5,766 nucleotides of DNA from Micrococcales bacterium (GCA_030452775.1 JAKDLQ010000149.1:1-5766), one strand, 5' to 3'. Positions 1 to 5,766 are shown, counted from the first letter of the stretch. The notes: generated from the letters alone by a model not told the origin. A program made the numbers and translations.

Positions 1-111
1 GCCCGAAATATCGCGCCCGTCGGCACTCGGCGGGCCCCACTGGCACAGATCACCCCCGCCGGTGCAGATCATCCTCATCGACGGGTGCCGCGGCGAGTCG
101 CGGCTCGGCAT
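1..111 (-). CDS. Possible hypothetical protein, 5' part only (runs off the left edge)
   Basis: An open frame on the minus strand starts with ATG at 111 and runs without a stop through 37 codons to the window edge. It begins 12 nt after the TAG of the CHAT gene, in keeping with the tight spacing of the operon, and an AGGGA that overlaps that stop could act as a ribosome binding site about 9 nt before the ATG. Two later in-frame ATGs (78 and 72) are alternative starts. The visible peptide contains CTGGGDLCQWGP, with two cysteines six residues apart, and no recognised domain. Against it: only 37 codons are visible, and long spurious open frames are common at this GC content. I do not recognise the product. 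Confidence 0.35.
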   Translation of the reverse strand, partial: MPSRDSPRHPSMRMICTGGGDLCQWGPPSADGRDISG

Positions 112-123
112 TCGCGAGGATCC

Positions 124-2688
124 CTATCGTCCGGGGGTGGGGACGAAGCGGCCGCCGAGGTTGAGGAAGGCTGCCGCGACCGGGTCCGACGCCGCGATAG
201 CCGTAGCAAGAGCGGCGTCGCTCGCGGCGCCGGTCGCGAGCGCCCGATGGTGTCGGGTCATCACGTCCGCAGCCACGTCGTCGGGCAGCGGAGCGACGGC
301 TGCCACGACGGAGCGTGCGCCCAGGGAGAGCATCGATCGGGCCAGGCCGAGCTCCTCGTTGCCGGGCCGAGATGACGCCAACCCCACATCACAGGCCGAG
401 AGGACGACGTGGTCGGCACCCACGCCGGTCGGCTGCAGCTCATGGGCGAAGACCGGGCCGTCGTGCAGCGACACCGAGGAGAAGAGCGGCGACTCCACGG
501 CGTGGGTCCCATGGGCGGCGACGTGGACGACTCCGGCTCCGGCGAGGGCTCGCACGAGGTCGGCACTGGACGACGGGCTCGTCACCGGGACGTCATCGCC
601 CCACGTCATCGCGATAGCCGCGGCCTCGCTCGGCCCACGCGCGACGCCCGGCCCGACGGTGATGTGGATCGGCGGCCGGCCGCTGCCCGGACCGGGAGCG
701 CAGGACGCGGCTCGGGACTCGGCGCGCGCGAAGGAGGTGAGCGAGCGTGCCAACGTGAACGGACGGCCGACCAACGAGGGCAACAGCGCCCACGGCAGCG
801 CCGAGACCTGCTCGCACGAGACGAGGACCAGCCCGCGGGACGAGCGCCATGGTCGGATCAGTCCCTCATCGAGGTGTTCGGCCGATGAGCGCAACGACCC
901 CCACACCGCATGGCCGAAAGGTCCGAGCCGTTGGGTCGCCGCCGTACGCAGGTCGACGCGGACTCGCCTCGCCAGCTCGACCGCCTCCTCGAGCGGCATG
1001 ATGTCTCGGACGGCGGCCCGCCCGCCGACGATGCCGACTCCGAACAGCCGCTGACGGTGGGTGAAGAACCAGATGAGATCGCGATCGGCGGCCACGAGGC
1101 TGGCTCGCGCCTCCTGGATCCGGACGTGGCTGGCCGGCGCCGCCGCACTGCTCAGCTGCCAGTCCCTCGCCCGGATCTGCAGCTCGAGCCGGGTGGAGCG
1201 TTCCTCAAGCGCCCGCACCCGGTCGGGGTCGGGCTCGCCGCGCAGTTGCCCACGGATGCTGCGCAGGCTCTCGGTGAGCTCGGCAAGGCGAGCGTCCTCG
1301 GACCGTCCCAGCGACGGTAGCCGCTCGGTCGCCCCGCGCCACCTCTCGAGGGTCCGCAGCACGTCGGCGCTCCCGCGCTGTGCCGCGAGGTCGAGGTCGA
1401 GCGCGGCCAAGCTCACCCCGTGGATCGAGCGGGCGGTTCGCAGGTCGAGGCTCGCGCTCCCTCGTTGTCCGGCTTCGAGCTGTCGGGCTGCACGCGCCAG
1501 CAGACGACGGGCTGCGACCGGCTTGCCGGCCGCAACCGTCACCGCGGCGAGCACCGACGAGCGGCGCAGATCATCCGAGAGCGATCCGATCCGGCGGCGC
1601 CCGGCCTCATCGAGCCGAGCCAGGGCCCCGGCCAGGTCTCCTAGCCGCAGCAGGGCTTCGGCCGCGAGGATCTGGGCAGCCGCTGCCAGATCGCGGTTGC
1701 CGAGGTCGATCGCAGCGATGGTCACGTCGTCCGCCGTCCTGGCGACCCTCGCAGCGACCGACAGGCCATCGAATGCCGTGGACTCGCGTTGCGATCGCTG
1801 CGGGCGGAGCGGTCGGTCGAGATCGAGGACCAGCTCGGCGAGGACTGCTTTGGCCTCCCACCCGGTGGCTCCGAGGTCGGCGAAGGCGACCCGGGCCCTG
1901 CTCGCCGCCACGGCCGCTTCGTCGGGGTGTCCGGCCAGCCGCTCGGCTCGCGAGAGGGTGACATCGTGTTCCGCGCGGAGCTGACCGTGGCCGTCACGGT
2001 CGAGCCGCGCCAGGCCCGATCGCAGCATCTCGATGGCCTCGCTGACGAGCCCGGCCTCGAGGAGGACCTCTCCACGGTCGAGGCGCGCCGGACCCCGGGA
2101 GACATCGGCCCGGATCTCGTCCGCTTCGGACATGAGCATCAGGGCCCGGGGCAGGTCGCCGAGAAGATACGTGGCAAACCCCATGTTGTGCCGGGCCATG
2201 AACTCCTGCTGCGGGAATCCCTCCGCACGGGCGAGCCGCGCAGCAGACGCGAACGACTCGAGGGCCTGCTTCGGCTGGGACCGCTCGAAGGCGAGCATCC
2301 CCCGGCTCAGATGGACCGAGCACTGCTCCCGAGCGGTGAAGGCATCGAGGTGGCGGACGGCGCCCGCGAGCCCGTGCCAGGCAGCCGTCAGGTCACCGGC
2401 CCGACCGCTGAGGTCTGCCCGCTGGTAGTCGAGCCGGGCACGAAGGTTGTCATCGCCGAGCTCGTCGATGACAAGCTCGGCCTCCGCGAGCCGGGTGCGG
2501 GCAGCTTCGAGCCCCGACAGGAAGAACTCTGTCAGGGCCAGCGTGATGAGAATGTTGCACCGCAGCTCGAGCAGCTCGGCTCTTCGCTCCGCGTCCTCCT
2601 CCCCCGGGCCGGCCACGCCGCCGATCCGCTCGAGCTCGGCGAGCGCAGCATGCAGCGCGTGGGCAGCCTCGACGGGCCGACCGGCCAC
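124..2688 (-). CDS. TPR-CHAT domain protein (caspase-like cysteine peptidase, clan CD)
   Basis: The product is 854 residues from a GTG at 2688, ending in TAG at 124-126. The first ~440 residues are Ala/Leu/Arg-rich helical repeats of TPR type (for example AGRPVEAAHALHAALAEL at the start). A charged helical, probably coiled-coil stretch follows at about 467-520. The C-terminal ~320 residues form a CHAT domain, starting near the DLIWFF strand at residue 537. The caspase-type dyad is intact: His726 in VHVAAHG and Cys766 in VVLSACDVG, the latter encoded by TGT at 391-393. CHAT proteins are related to separase and caspases; the TPR part usually senses or binds a partner and the CHAT part cleaves a protein. 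No signal peptide or membrane segment is seen, so it is probably cytoplasmic. It is the last complete gene of the operon. The GTG at 2688 falls inside the first TPR, and the same frame continues upstream with good coding character, so the true N-terminus is probably longer (see 2689-2767). The family call is firm; the substrate is unknown. Confidence 0.93.
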   Translation of the reverse strand: MAGRPVEAAHALHAALAELERIGGVAGPGEEDAERRAELLELRCNILITLALTEFFLSGLEAARTRLAEAELVIDELGDDNLRARLDYQRADLSGRAGDLTAAWHGLAGAVRHLDAFTAREQCSVHLSRGMLAFERSQPKQALESFASAARLARAEGFPQQEFMARHNMGFATYLLGDLPRALMLMSEADEIRADVSRGPARLDRGEVLLEAGLVSEAIEMLRSGLARLDRDGHGQLRAEHDVTLSRAERLAGHPDEAAVAASRARVAFADLGATGWEAKAVLAELVLDLDRPLRPQRSQRESTAFDGLSVAARVARTADDVTIAAIDLGNRDLAAAAQILAAEALLRLGDLAGALARLDEAGRRRIGSLSDDLRRSSVLAAVTVAAGKPVAARRLLARAARQLEAGQRGSASLDLRTARSIHGVSLAALDLDLAAQRGSADVLRTLERWRGATERLPSLGRSEDARLAELTESLRSIRGQLRGEPDPDRVRALEERSTRLELQIRARDWQLSSAAAPASHVRIQEARASLVAADRDLIWFFTHRQRLFGVGIVGGRAAVRDIMPLEEAVELARRVRVDLRTAATQRLGPFGHAVWGSLRSSAEHLDEGLIRPWRSSRGLVLVSCEQVSALPWALLPSLVGRPFTLARSLTSFARAESRAASCAPGPGSGRPPIHITVGPGVARGPSEAAAIAMTWGDDVPVTSPSSSADLVRALAGAGVVHVAAHGTHAVESPLFSSVSLHDGPVFAHELQPTGVGADHVVLSACDVGLASSRPGNEELGLARSMLSLGARSVVAAVAPLPDDVAADVMTRHHRALATGAASDAALATAIAASDPVAAAFLNLGGRFVPTPGR

Positions 2689-2767
2689 GTTGTCGTCGGC
2701 CCCCCGTTGCCGCAGCGCCTTGGCGTGCTCGAGGAGATCGATGGGTGGGGCTCGCTTTCCGATCCAC
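2689..2767 (-). other. Probable unassigned N-terminal coding stretch of the TPR-CHAT gene
   Basis: In the frame of the CHAT gene, the bases just upstream of GTG 2688 encode IDLLEHAKALRQRGADDN, which reads as helix A of the first TPR, joined without a break to AGRPVEAAHAL after the GTG. The frame stays open up to a TGA at 2845-2847, yet none of its codons between 2844 and 2689 is ATG, GTG or TTG. A GTG at 2767-2765, 15 nt after the stop of the preceding gene, opens a different frame (VDRKASPT). A +1 shift near the C-rich run at about 2743-2750 would join it to IDLLEHA. Possible explanations are a base-call error in the C-rich run, a real frameshift, a non-canonical start (ATC at 2742 or CTG at 2715), or simple use of GTG 2688 with a shortened first repeat. 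The sequence alone does not decide. Confidence 0.55.
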
Positions 2768-2782
2768 CCAGCGTGCGGCGCG

Positions 2783-3280
2783 TCAGATCTGGATCGTCGG
2801 CGTGATGACCGGGTGGCTCTCGTTGTCGTCCAGGGTGGCCTGGATCACGAAGTGCACCGGGCCATGAGGTACATCATCCAGGACAATCCGTCCGTTCGCA
2901 TCTGATGACACCGAGGTCGTCCCCTCCGCGGTCACCACGTCGATACGGGCGCCCGGGGTGGTGACCCATCCATCGATCCGGTTCCGGTCCTCCTCCCCCG
3001 GGGTGACCGAGATCATCAGGCTGACCGAAGCCGCCGTGAATGTCACGGAGTCGGTCGGGGTGGCCGCGACGGGGTCAGGTGCCGTCTCGCCGCCCCGCGT
3101 CACGAGCAGAGCCGAATCGGTCAGCTCCGCCACCTCGGCATGCAATGCCTGCACGGTGATGGCGAACTTCAGCCGTTCGGTGAGGTCGGCCGGGACCGGA
3201 TCGGCTCGCGAGAAGAGGTCCCGGATCGCCGCGACGTTCGCGACGTCGACGGCGTCGATGGGTTCCGTGTGCGATGACAT
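2783..3280 (-). CDS. Small protein with carboxypeptidase-regulatory-like (CNA-B/transthyretin-type) beta-sandwich domain
   Basis: The product is 165 residues, starting with ATG at 3280 one base after the sigma factor stop, and ending with TGA at 2783-2785. There is no strong Shine-Dalgarno (only GGGCGG), so translation probably depends on coupling to the sigma gene. Residues 10-55 look helical and contain DPVPADLTERLKFAI, followed by an amphipathic HAEVAELT segment. After a Pro/Ala/Thr-rich linker (about 62-78), residues 78-165 alternate like beta strands, with the turn-rich pattern GWVTTPGARIDVVTAEG and DANGRIVLDDVPHGPV typical of carboxypeptidase-regulatory-like or CNA-B-like folds. No signal peptide, transmembrane helix or zinc-binding anti-sigma motif is visible. 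Its place between sigma factor and CHAT protease suggests a partner of one of them (anti-sigma-like regulator, adaptor or protease substrate), but this is inference. The gene is certain; the fold is likely; the role is unknown. Confidence 0.85.
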   Translation of the reverse strand: MSSHTEPIDAVDVANVAAIRDLFSRADPVPADLTERLKFAITVQALHAEVAELTDSALLVTRGGETAPDPVAATPTDSVTFTAASVSLMISVTPGEEDRNRIDGWVTTPGARIDVVTAEGTTSVSSDANGRIVLDDVPHGPVHFVIQATLDDNESHPVITPTIQI

Positions 3281-3281
3281 G

Positions 3282-3860
3282 TCAGACCGCCCATGCCGAG
3301 TCGGAGCCGAGAGCAGTCCTCAGCTTGTGGAGGCACCGGCCGCGGGTCGGGCCGATGCTGCCGACCGGCATCCCGAGCGACGCCGCGATGGCGCCATAGT
3401 CGGGTCGGTCGGCGAACGCGATGACACGGAGCAACTCCTGGCATCGTGGGGTGAGGCGCGAGATGTGCTGCCACAGGACGCGCTGGCGCTCGTTGAGGAT
3501 CGACTCCGCCTCGGGGTCGAGTTGTTGCGCAGGAGCTTCTGGGACCTCCTCGACGCCGATCTCCCGACGCGCACCGCGACACAGACGCCAGACCTCGCGC
3601 TTGACGACGACGACGAGCCACCCGAGCACGGCGCCCGGCTCCTGGACGCTGTTCGCGTGCGTCACCAACTGGAGCCAGGCGGTCTGGATCGCGTCCTCGC
3701 TCGTAGGCCCGCTGGCTCCCTGGGACCTGGCCACATTCCAGAGCACGGGTGTGACGAGGTCGACCAGATCGCTGAGGCGCTCTCGTTCCCCGCTGAGATA
3801 CGCGGCGAACGCCTGGCCGGCCAGGGTGCCGAGCCCGTCCGGGGCGGTCGGGGCGGTCAC
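3282..3860 (-). CDS. ECF-type (sigma-70 family) RNA polymerase sigma factor
   Basis: The product is 192 residues from GTG at 3860, which overlaps the stop of the protease gene by 4 nt (GTGA), a usual sign of translational coupling. It ends with TGA at 3282-3284. Only the two domains expected of an ECF sigma factor are present. Region 2 (about residues 19-98) includes SEDAIQTAWLQLV, the region 2.2 core-binding helix, and GWLVVVVKREVWRLCR, regions 2.3-2.4 for -10 melting and recognition. After an acidic linker (about 101-120), region 4 (about 123-186) has SRLTPRCQELLRVIAF and the helix-turn-helix DYGAIAASLGMPVGSI with a basic recognition helix (TRGRCLHKLR) for -35 binding. Length matches the family. 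No neighbouring membrane anti-sigma factor is seen, so activity may be controlled by the adjacent small protein, by proteolysis, or by expression alone. Target promoters are unknown; self-activation of the operon is possible but not shown. Confidence 0.92.
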   Translation of the reverse strand: MTAPTAPDGLGTLAGQAFAAYLSGERERLSDLVDLVTPVLWNVARSQGASGPTSEDAIQTAWLQLVTHANSVQEPGAVLGWLVVVVKREVWRLCRGARREIGVEEVPEAPAQQLDPEAESILNERQRVLWQHISRLTPRCQELLRVIAFADRPDYGAIAASLGMPVGSIGPTRGRCLHKLRTALGSDSAWAV

Positions 3861-5434
3861 CGGGGGTTCCTTCCCAAGCAGGCCCGCAGGGCCTTGATGC
3901 CGCGCCTGCGCATGGCAGCGTCATCGGTGTCGGCCAGGGATCCCGCGCCGGCCAGCTCGGCCGCGAGCTCTGCGGCCAGCACGGGCGTCGAGAACGAGGT
4001 GCCGCTCCACACGGCGAACCCGCTGGTGTAGTCGTCCGGGTCCATGGTCCGGCGCGGCAGTCCCTTTCCGTCACCGGTCGAGACCGAGGGCTGTCCGCTT
4101 CCGTTGACGGTGGGCACCGTGCTGACCAGGGCCACCCCCGGGCGCAGGGCGCTGACGTGGGCCAGGGCGTTGGAGAACAACGCCACGGAGGTGCCCTCCG
4201 GATTGAGCGCTCCAACGCTCGACACCGGCGGCCGGGTGGTGGCGCGGGTGGAGCTCGGCACCGGCGCAGCGAGCGCCGCCGGGACGAAGGGTCGCTCGGT
4301 GGCGTCGTTGCCGACCCCTGCAACGACAACGACGCCGTGCTCGGCGAAGCGGTCGAGGAGAAGCTTGGTCGGACTCGACAGGTAGGTGCTGTCCTCCGCG
4401 TAGTAGCCGAGGGACAGGGACAGCACATCGATGACCTGCCCGGCTTCGCCACGCTGACCGGCGATGTGCCGGCTCAGCAACAGGGTCAGCGCCTCGAGGA
4501 TGTCCGACTCCTCGGCCACGCCGTCATCGTCCATGACAGGGATGGACAGGATGTGCGCATGGGGGCATCCCTGCCGGATCAGCCCGGCGATGAACGTGCC
4601 GTGACCCTCATAGGGCCGGCGTTCCCCGGTCAGCGGGTTGTTGGGCTCGGCCGGTGCCGGGCTCGCGGGGACCAGTTGCCCGCCCGACACGCGCAACTGC
4701 GTCATCCGCGACCCGTCGGCGAACCACGGGTGGTCCTGGACGATCGTGTCGAGCAGGGCGACGACGGGCGGGCGAGTCGGACCCCGCCCGGCGCTCAGCG
4801 CCGGGTCCGCGATGATGAGCTCGACCGGAGACCGGCCACCCCGGCCAGGCATGTCGTATTCGTGCAGCGCCGCGGCGCCGCCCCAATAGCCACCGATACC
4901 GCCCCAATAGCCGGCGCCGCTCCAGTAGCCGGCAATCCCGCCCCAATAGCCGATACCGCCCCAGTAACCGATACCGCCCCAGTAGCCGGCGGGGCGGACA
5001 ACATGCTCCAGGCTCACCCGGGTGGCCACCTCGGGAGCGGTCCGCCGCAGCTGCTGGAGGACGGTCCACGGGTCCGGCGGGTTCGCCTGCTCGTCCTTGG
5101 ACTCGATGACGACGCTCGAGACCCAGATCGAGTCGAGGACCTCGGCGTCGAGCGTCTGTGCCAGTCCGCGGCTGCCGCGAGCCGCGTTCATTCGACGTCG
5201 GCTGGGATCAGTCACCCGAAATGACAGGCCGAGTTCGTCCATGGCCTCGGCGAAGCCGCCGACCTGCAGCTCCCGGTCGCTGCGGGGGAAGCCGGTGAGC
5301 AGCAGCCGGTCGTGCAGGTAGAGCGTCGGCGAGGGCGGCTCACCCGCAGCGCCAGGGGCGGCCGTGGTCGGGTCCAGCAGTCGTGCGGTCGGGCGATCGC
5401 GATCAGCGGGTCCCCCCGGGACGGTGTCGGTCAT
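3857..5434 (-). CDS. Subtilisin-like serine protease (S8 family) with N-terminal YWGG repeat tract, no signal peptide
   Basis: The product is 525 residues from ATG at 5434 to TGA at 3857-3859. The start is fixed by AGGAGG 6 nt upstream; the frame is open further upstream to the window edge, but that stretch crosses the regulatory region and terminator. The S8 catalytic set is complete: Asp229 (VVALLDT), His278 (YEGHGTFIAG), oxyanion Asn376 (VVVVAGVGN) and Ser480 (SGTSFSTP). Residues 1-37 are Pro/Ala-rich and probably disordered. Residues 38-146 form a mixed alpha/beta region (TLYLHDRLLLTGF at its start) that could be a propeptide-like or sensing domain. Residues 150-186 hold six Tyr-Trp-Gly units. 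There is no N-terminal hydrophobic signal or membrane helix, so unlike most bacterial subtilases it is predicted to be cytoplasmic. It is the first gene of the operon, coupled to the sigma factor by a 4-nt overlap. It may process itself or an operon partner; the substrate cannot be read from sequence. Confidence 0.93.
   Translation of the reverse strand: MTDTVPGGPADRDRPTARLLDPTTAAPGAAGEPPSPTLYLHDRLLLTGFPRSDRELQVGGFAEAMDELGLSFRVTDPSRRRMNAARGSRGLAQTLDAEVLDSIWVSSVVIESKDEQANPPDPWTVLQQLRRTAPEVATRVSLEHVVRPAGYWGGIGYWGGIGYWGGIAGYWSGAGYWGGIGGYWGGAAALHEYDMPGRGGRSPVELIIADPALSAGRGPTRPPVVALLDTIVQDHPWFADGSRMTQLRVSGGQLVPASPAPAEPNNPLTGERRPYEGHGTFIAGLIRQGCPHAHILSIPVMDDDGVAEESDILEALTLLLSRHIAGQRGEAGQVIDVLSLSLGYYAEDSTYLSSPTKLLLDRFAEHGVVVVAGVGNDATERPFVPAALAAPVPSSTRATTRPPVSSVGALNPEGTSVALFSNALAHVSALRPGVALVSTVPTVNGSGQPSVSTGDGKGLPRRTMDPDDYTSGFAVWSGTSFSTPVLAAELAAELAGAGSLADTDDAAMRRRGIKALRACLGRNPR
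4877..4987 (-). repeat. In-frame tandem YWGG repeat tract (six units)
   Basis: Within the subtilase gene, residues 150-186 consist of six units of Tyr-Trp-Gly-Gly (one is YWSG), separated by Ile-Gly, Ile-Ala-Gly, Ala-Gly or Ile-Gly-Gly. Unit length is 18 or 21 bp. The DNA is nearly identical between copies (the core GGCTATTGGGGC recurs), and the TAT tyrosine codon is used in several copies, which is unusual for the rest of the gene. This points to expansion by tandem duplication with selection for the peptide pattern. The tract sits between the N-terminal domain and the first catalytic strand, where a subtilase propeptide junction would be. Function is unknown: flexible aromatic linker, binding tract or self-cleavage region are possible. 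Confidence 0.9.
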
Positions 5435-5440
5435 GACTGG

Positions 5441-5446
5441 CCTCCT
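5441..5446 (-). promoter_or_regulatory. Shine-Dalgarno of the subtilase gene
   Basis: AGGAGG on the minus strand lies 6 nt before the ATG at 5434. It is the best ribosome binding site in the window and decides the start of the first operon gene against the longer upstream frame. Confidence 0.88.
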
Positions 5447-5469
5447 GCGTAGCGACGGTGCGAACCTTC

Positions 5470-5497
5470 GGCTCTGAGCAACGGTGGGCTCTGAGCC
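5470..5497. promoter_or_regulatory. Two tandem palindromic sites (GGCTCTGAGC) in the operon leader
   Basis: GGCTCTGAGC occurs at 5470-5479 and again at 5487-5496, 17 bp apart start to start. Each is a short palindrome around a central T (GCTC-T-GAGC; the second extends to GGCTC-T-GAGCC, 5487-5497). They lie 36-63 nt upstream of the subtilase ATG, so they could be operator half-sites for a dimeric regulator or small structures in the leader RNA. No regulator is identified. Confidence 0.5.
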
Positions 5498-5528
5498 TTT
5501 CACCTGCATAGAGGGACCGGTAGCCCGT

Positions 5529-5596
5529 CTGATACATCCCGGCCCGATACGCCCGCCTGGTACGTCTCGGTGATTCCTATGGGATGGATGTATCAG
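5529..5596. promoter_or_regulatory. Inverted repeat and GATAC-like motif cluster upstream of the operon
   Basis: CTGATACATCC at 5529-5539 is matched by its exact reverse complement GGATGTATCAG at 5586-5596, an 11-bp inverted repeat with 46 bp between the arms. Related words lie between and beside the arms: CGATACGCCC (5545-5554), GGTACGTC (5559-5566) and GGATCGTATGG (5616-5626, opposite orientation). The cluster is 95-162 bp upstream of the first start codon, where the operon promoter is expected. It may be a multi-site operator. I could not assign -35 and -10 boxes with confidence. Confidence 0.5.
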
Positions 5597-5634
5597 GAGC
5601 GCCGCTCGCGTCTCTGGATCGTATGGGGGACGTT

Positions 5635-5688
5635 GGGCACCGGGCGCTCGGCAGGGGCCTGCTGGGGGAGCAGGAGCGTCCGGTGCCC
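5635..5688 (-). terminator. Strong hairpin, probable terminator of the upstream gene
   Basis: The arms GGGCACCGGGCGCTC (5635-5649) and GAGCGTCCGGTGCCC (5674-5688) pair over 15 bp with one mismatch that is a G-U wobble in one RNA strand. The 24-nt loop region can form further small stems (GCAGG/CCTGC at 5651-5662, or CTGCT/AGCAG at 5659-5673). It starts 29 nt after the TGA of the gene at the right edge and precedes the operon's regulatory region, the expected place for a terminator. It has no T-run on either side, which is common for terminators in high-GC actinobacteria. It could also be an attenuator or a protein-binding structure. Confidence 0.65.
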
Positions 5689-5717
5689 CTTCCGTCGTGA
5701 AGGTAAGGGTCGTGGGA

Positions 5718-5766
5718 TCAGTAGCGCAGCTGCTCGAGCCAGACCCGGGCGGCGTCGAAGTCATCG
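5718..5766 (-). CDS. 3' end of an upstream gene (hypothetical, partial)
   Basis: From the right edge the minus strand encodes DDFDAARVWLEQLRY followed by TGA at 5718-5720. The codons are strongly GC3-biased, the peptide reads as an amphipathic C-terminal helix, and the stop is followed by a strong hairpin, all of which favour a true gene end. Too little is visible to name a product. The roughly 280-bp gap and hairpin after it suggest that it is not co-transcribed with the protease operon. Confidence 0.6.
   Translation of the reverse strand, partial: DDFDAARVWLEQLRY

Noticed and set aside
62..1054. Long plus-strand open frames opposite the CHAT gene (also 1061-1984 and 1789-2805)
   Set aside because: They are antisense to a gene with clear TPR and CHAT motifs, their translations are low-complexity Arg/Ser/Ala/Pro, and long antisense frames are expected at this GC content.
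124..2688. Assignment of the TPR-CHAT protein as Csx29 of a type III-E CRISPR system
   Set aside because: No Cas gene, Csx30-like long protein or CRISPR array is in the window; only the general TPR-CHAT plus sigma factor pairing is shared.
3169..4452. 427-codon minus-strand frame across the sigma and protease genes
   Set aside because: It overlaps two genes with intact family motifs in other frames, and its product is an Arg/Pro/Ser-rich shadow translation without a domain.
4877..4987. The repeat tract as a CRISPR array or satellite
   Set aside because: Units are 18 or 21 bp, stay in the subtilase reading frame and have no spacers; they encode a peptide repeat.
5546..5577. GGAAT (minus strand, 5577-5573) and CGTATC (5551-5546) as an ECF-type promoter
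   Set aside because: The words resemble ECF -35 and -10 boxes, but the 21-nt spacer is longer than the usual 16-18 nt, and short matches like these arise easily by chance.
5435..5764. 110-residue N-terminal extension of the subtilase to the window edge
   Set aside because: The ATG at 5434 has an AGGAGG at ideal spacing, and the extension would run through the operator-like repeats, the terminator hairpin and the end of the upstream gene.

Overview
The window is very GC-rich (close to 70% by eye) with strong G/C preference at third codon positions, GTG as well as ATG starts and tightly packed genes. This fits a high-GC actinobacterium; the genus cannot be told from the sequence.

All supported genes lie on the minus strand, so the window reads from right to left. 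At the right edge is the last 15-codon stretch of an upstream gene (5718-5766), followed by a strong hairpin (5635-5688) that probably ends its transcription. Next is a regulatory region (about 5435-5630) with an 11-bp inverted repeat, several GATAC-like motifs, two tandem small palindromes and a good Shine-Dalgarno. A compact operon follows: (1) a 525-residue subtilisin-like serine protease without a signal peptide and with a six-unit Tyr-Trp-Gly repeat before the catalytic domain (3857-5434); (2) a 192-residue ECF-type sigma factor, overlapping the protease by 4 nt (3282-3860); (3) a 165-residue protein with a short helical N-terminus and a carboxypeptidase-regulatory-like beta-sandwich (2783-3280), 1 nt after the sigma factor; (4) a large TPR-CHAT protein of caspase-like fold with an intact His/Cys dyad (124-2688), whose true N-terminus appears to lie upstream of the first usable start codon. 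An open frame at the left edge (1-111) may be the start of a fifth operon member.

Taken together this is a predicted cytoplasmic operon with two proteases, a sigma factor and a small adaptor-like protein. None of the four has a recognisable signal peptide or membrane segment. Families of this kind are seen in Actinobacteria, but I know of no established function for the set. The pairing of a TPR-CHAT protease with an ECF sigma factor recalls type III-E CRISPR, where the TPR-CHAT protease Csx29 cleaves Csx30 to free a sigma factor. Here there is no CRISPR array or Cas gene, so any parallel is inference. A reasonable working model is a protease-gated transcriptional switch, with the small third protein as a candidate sigma partner or protease substrate.
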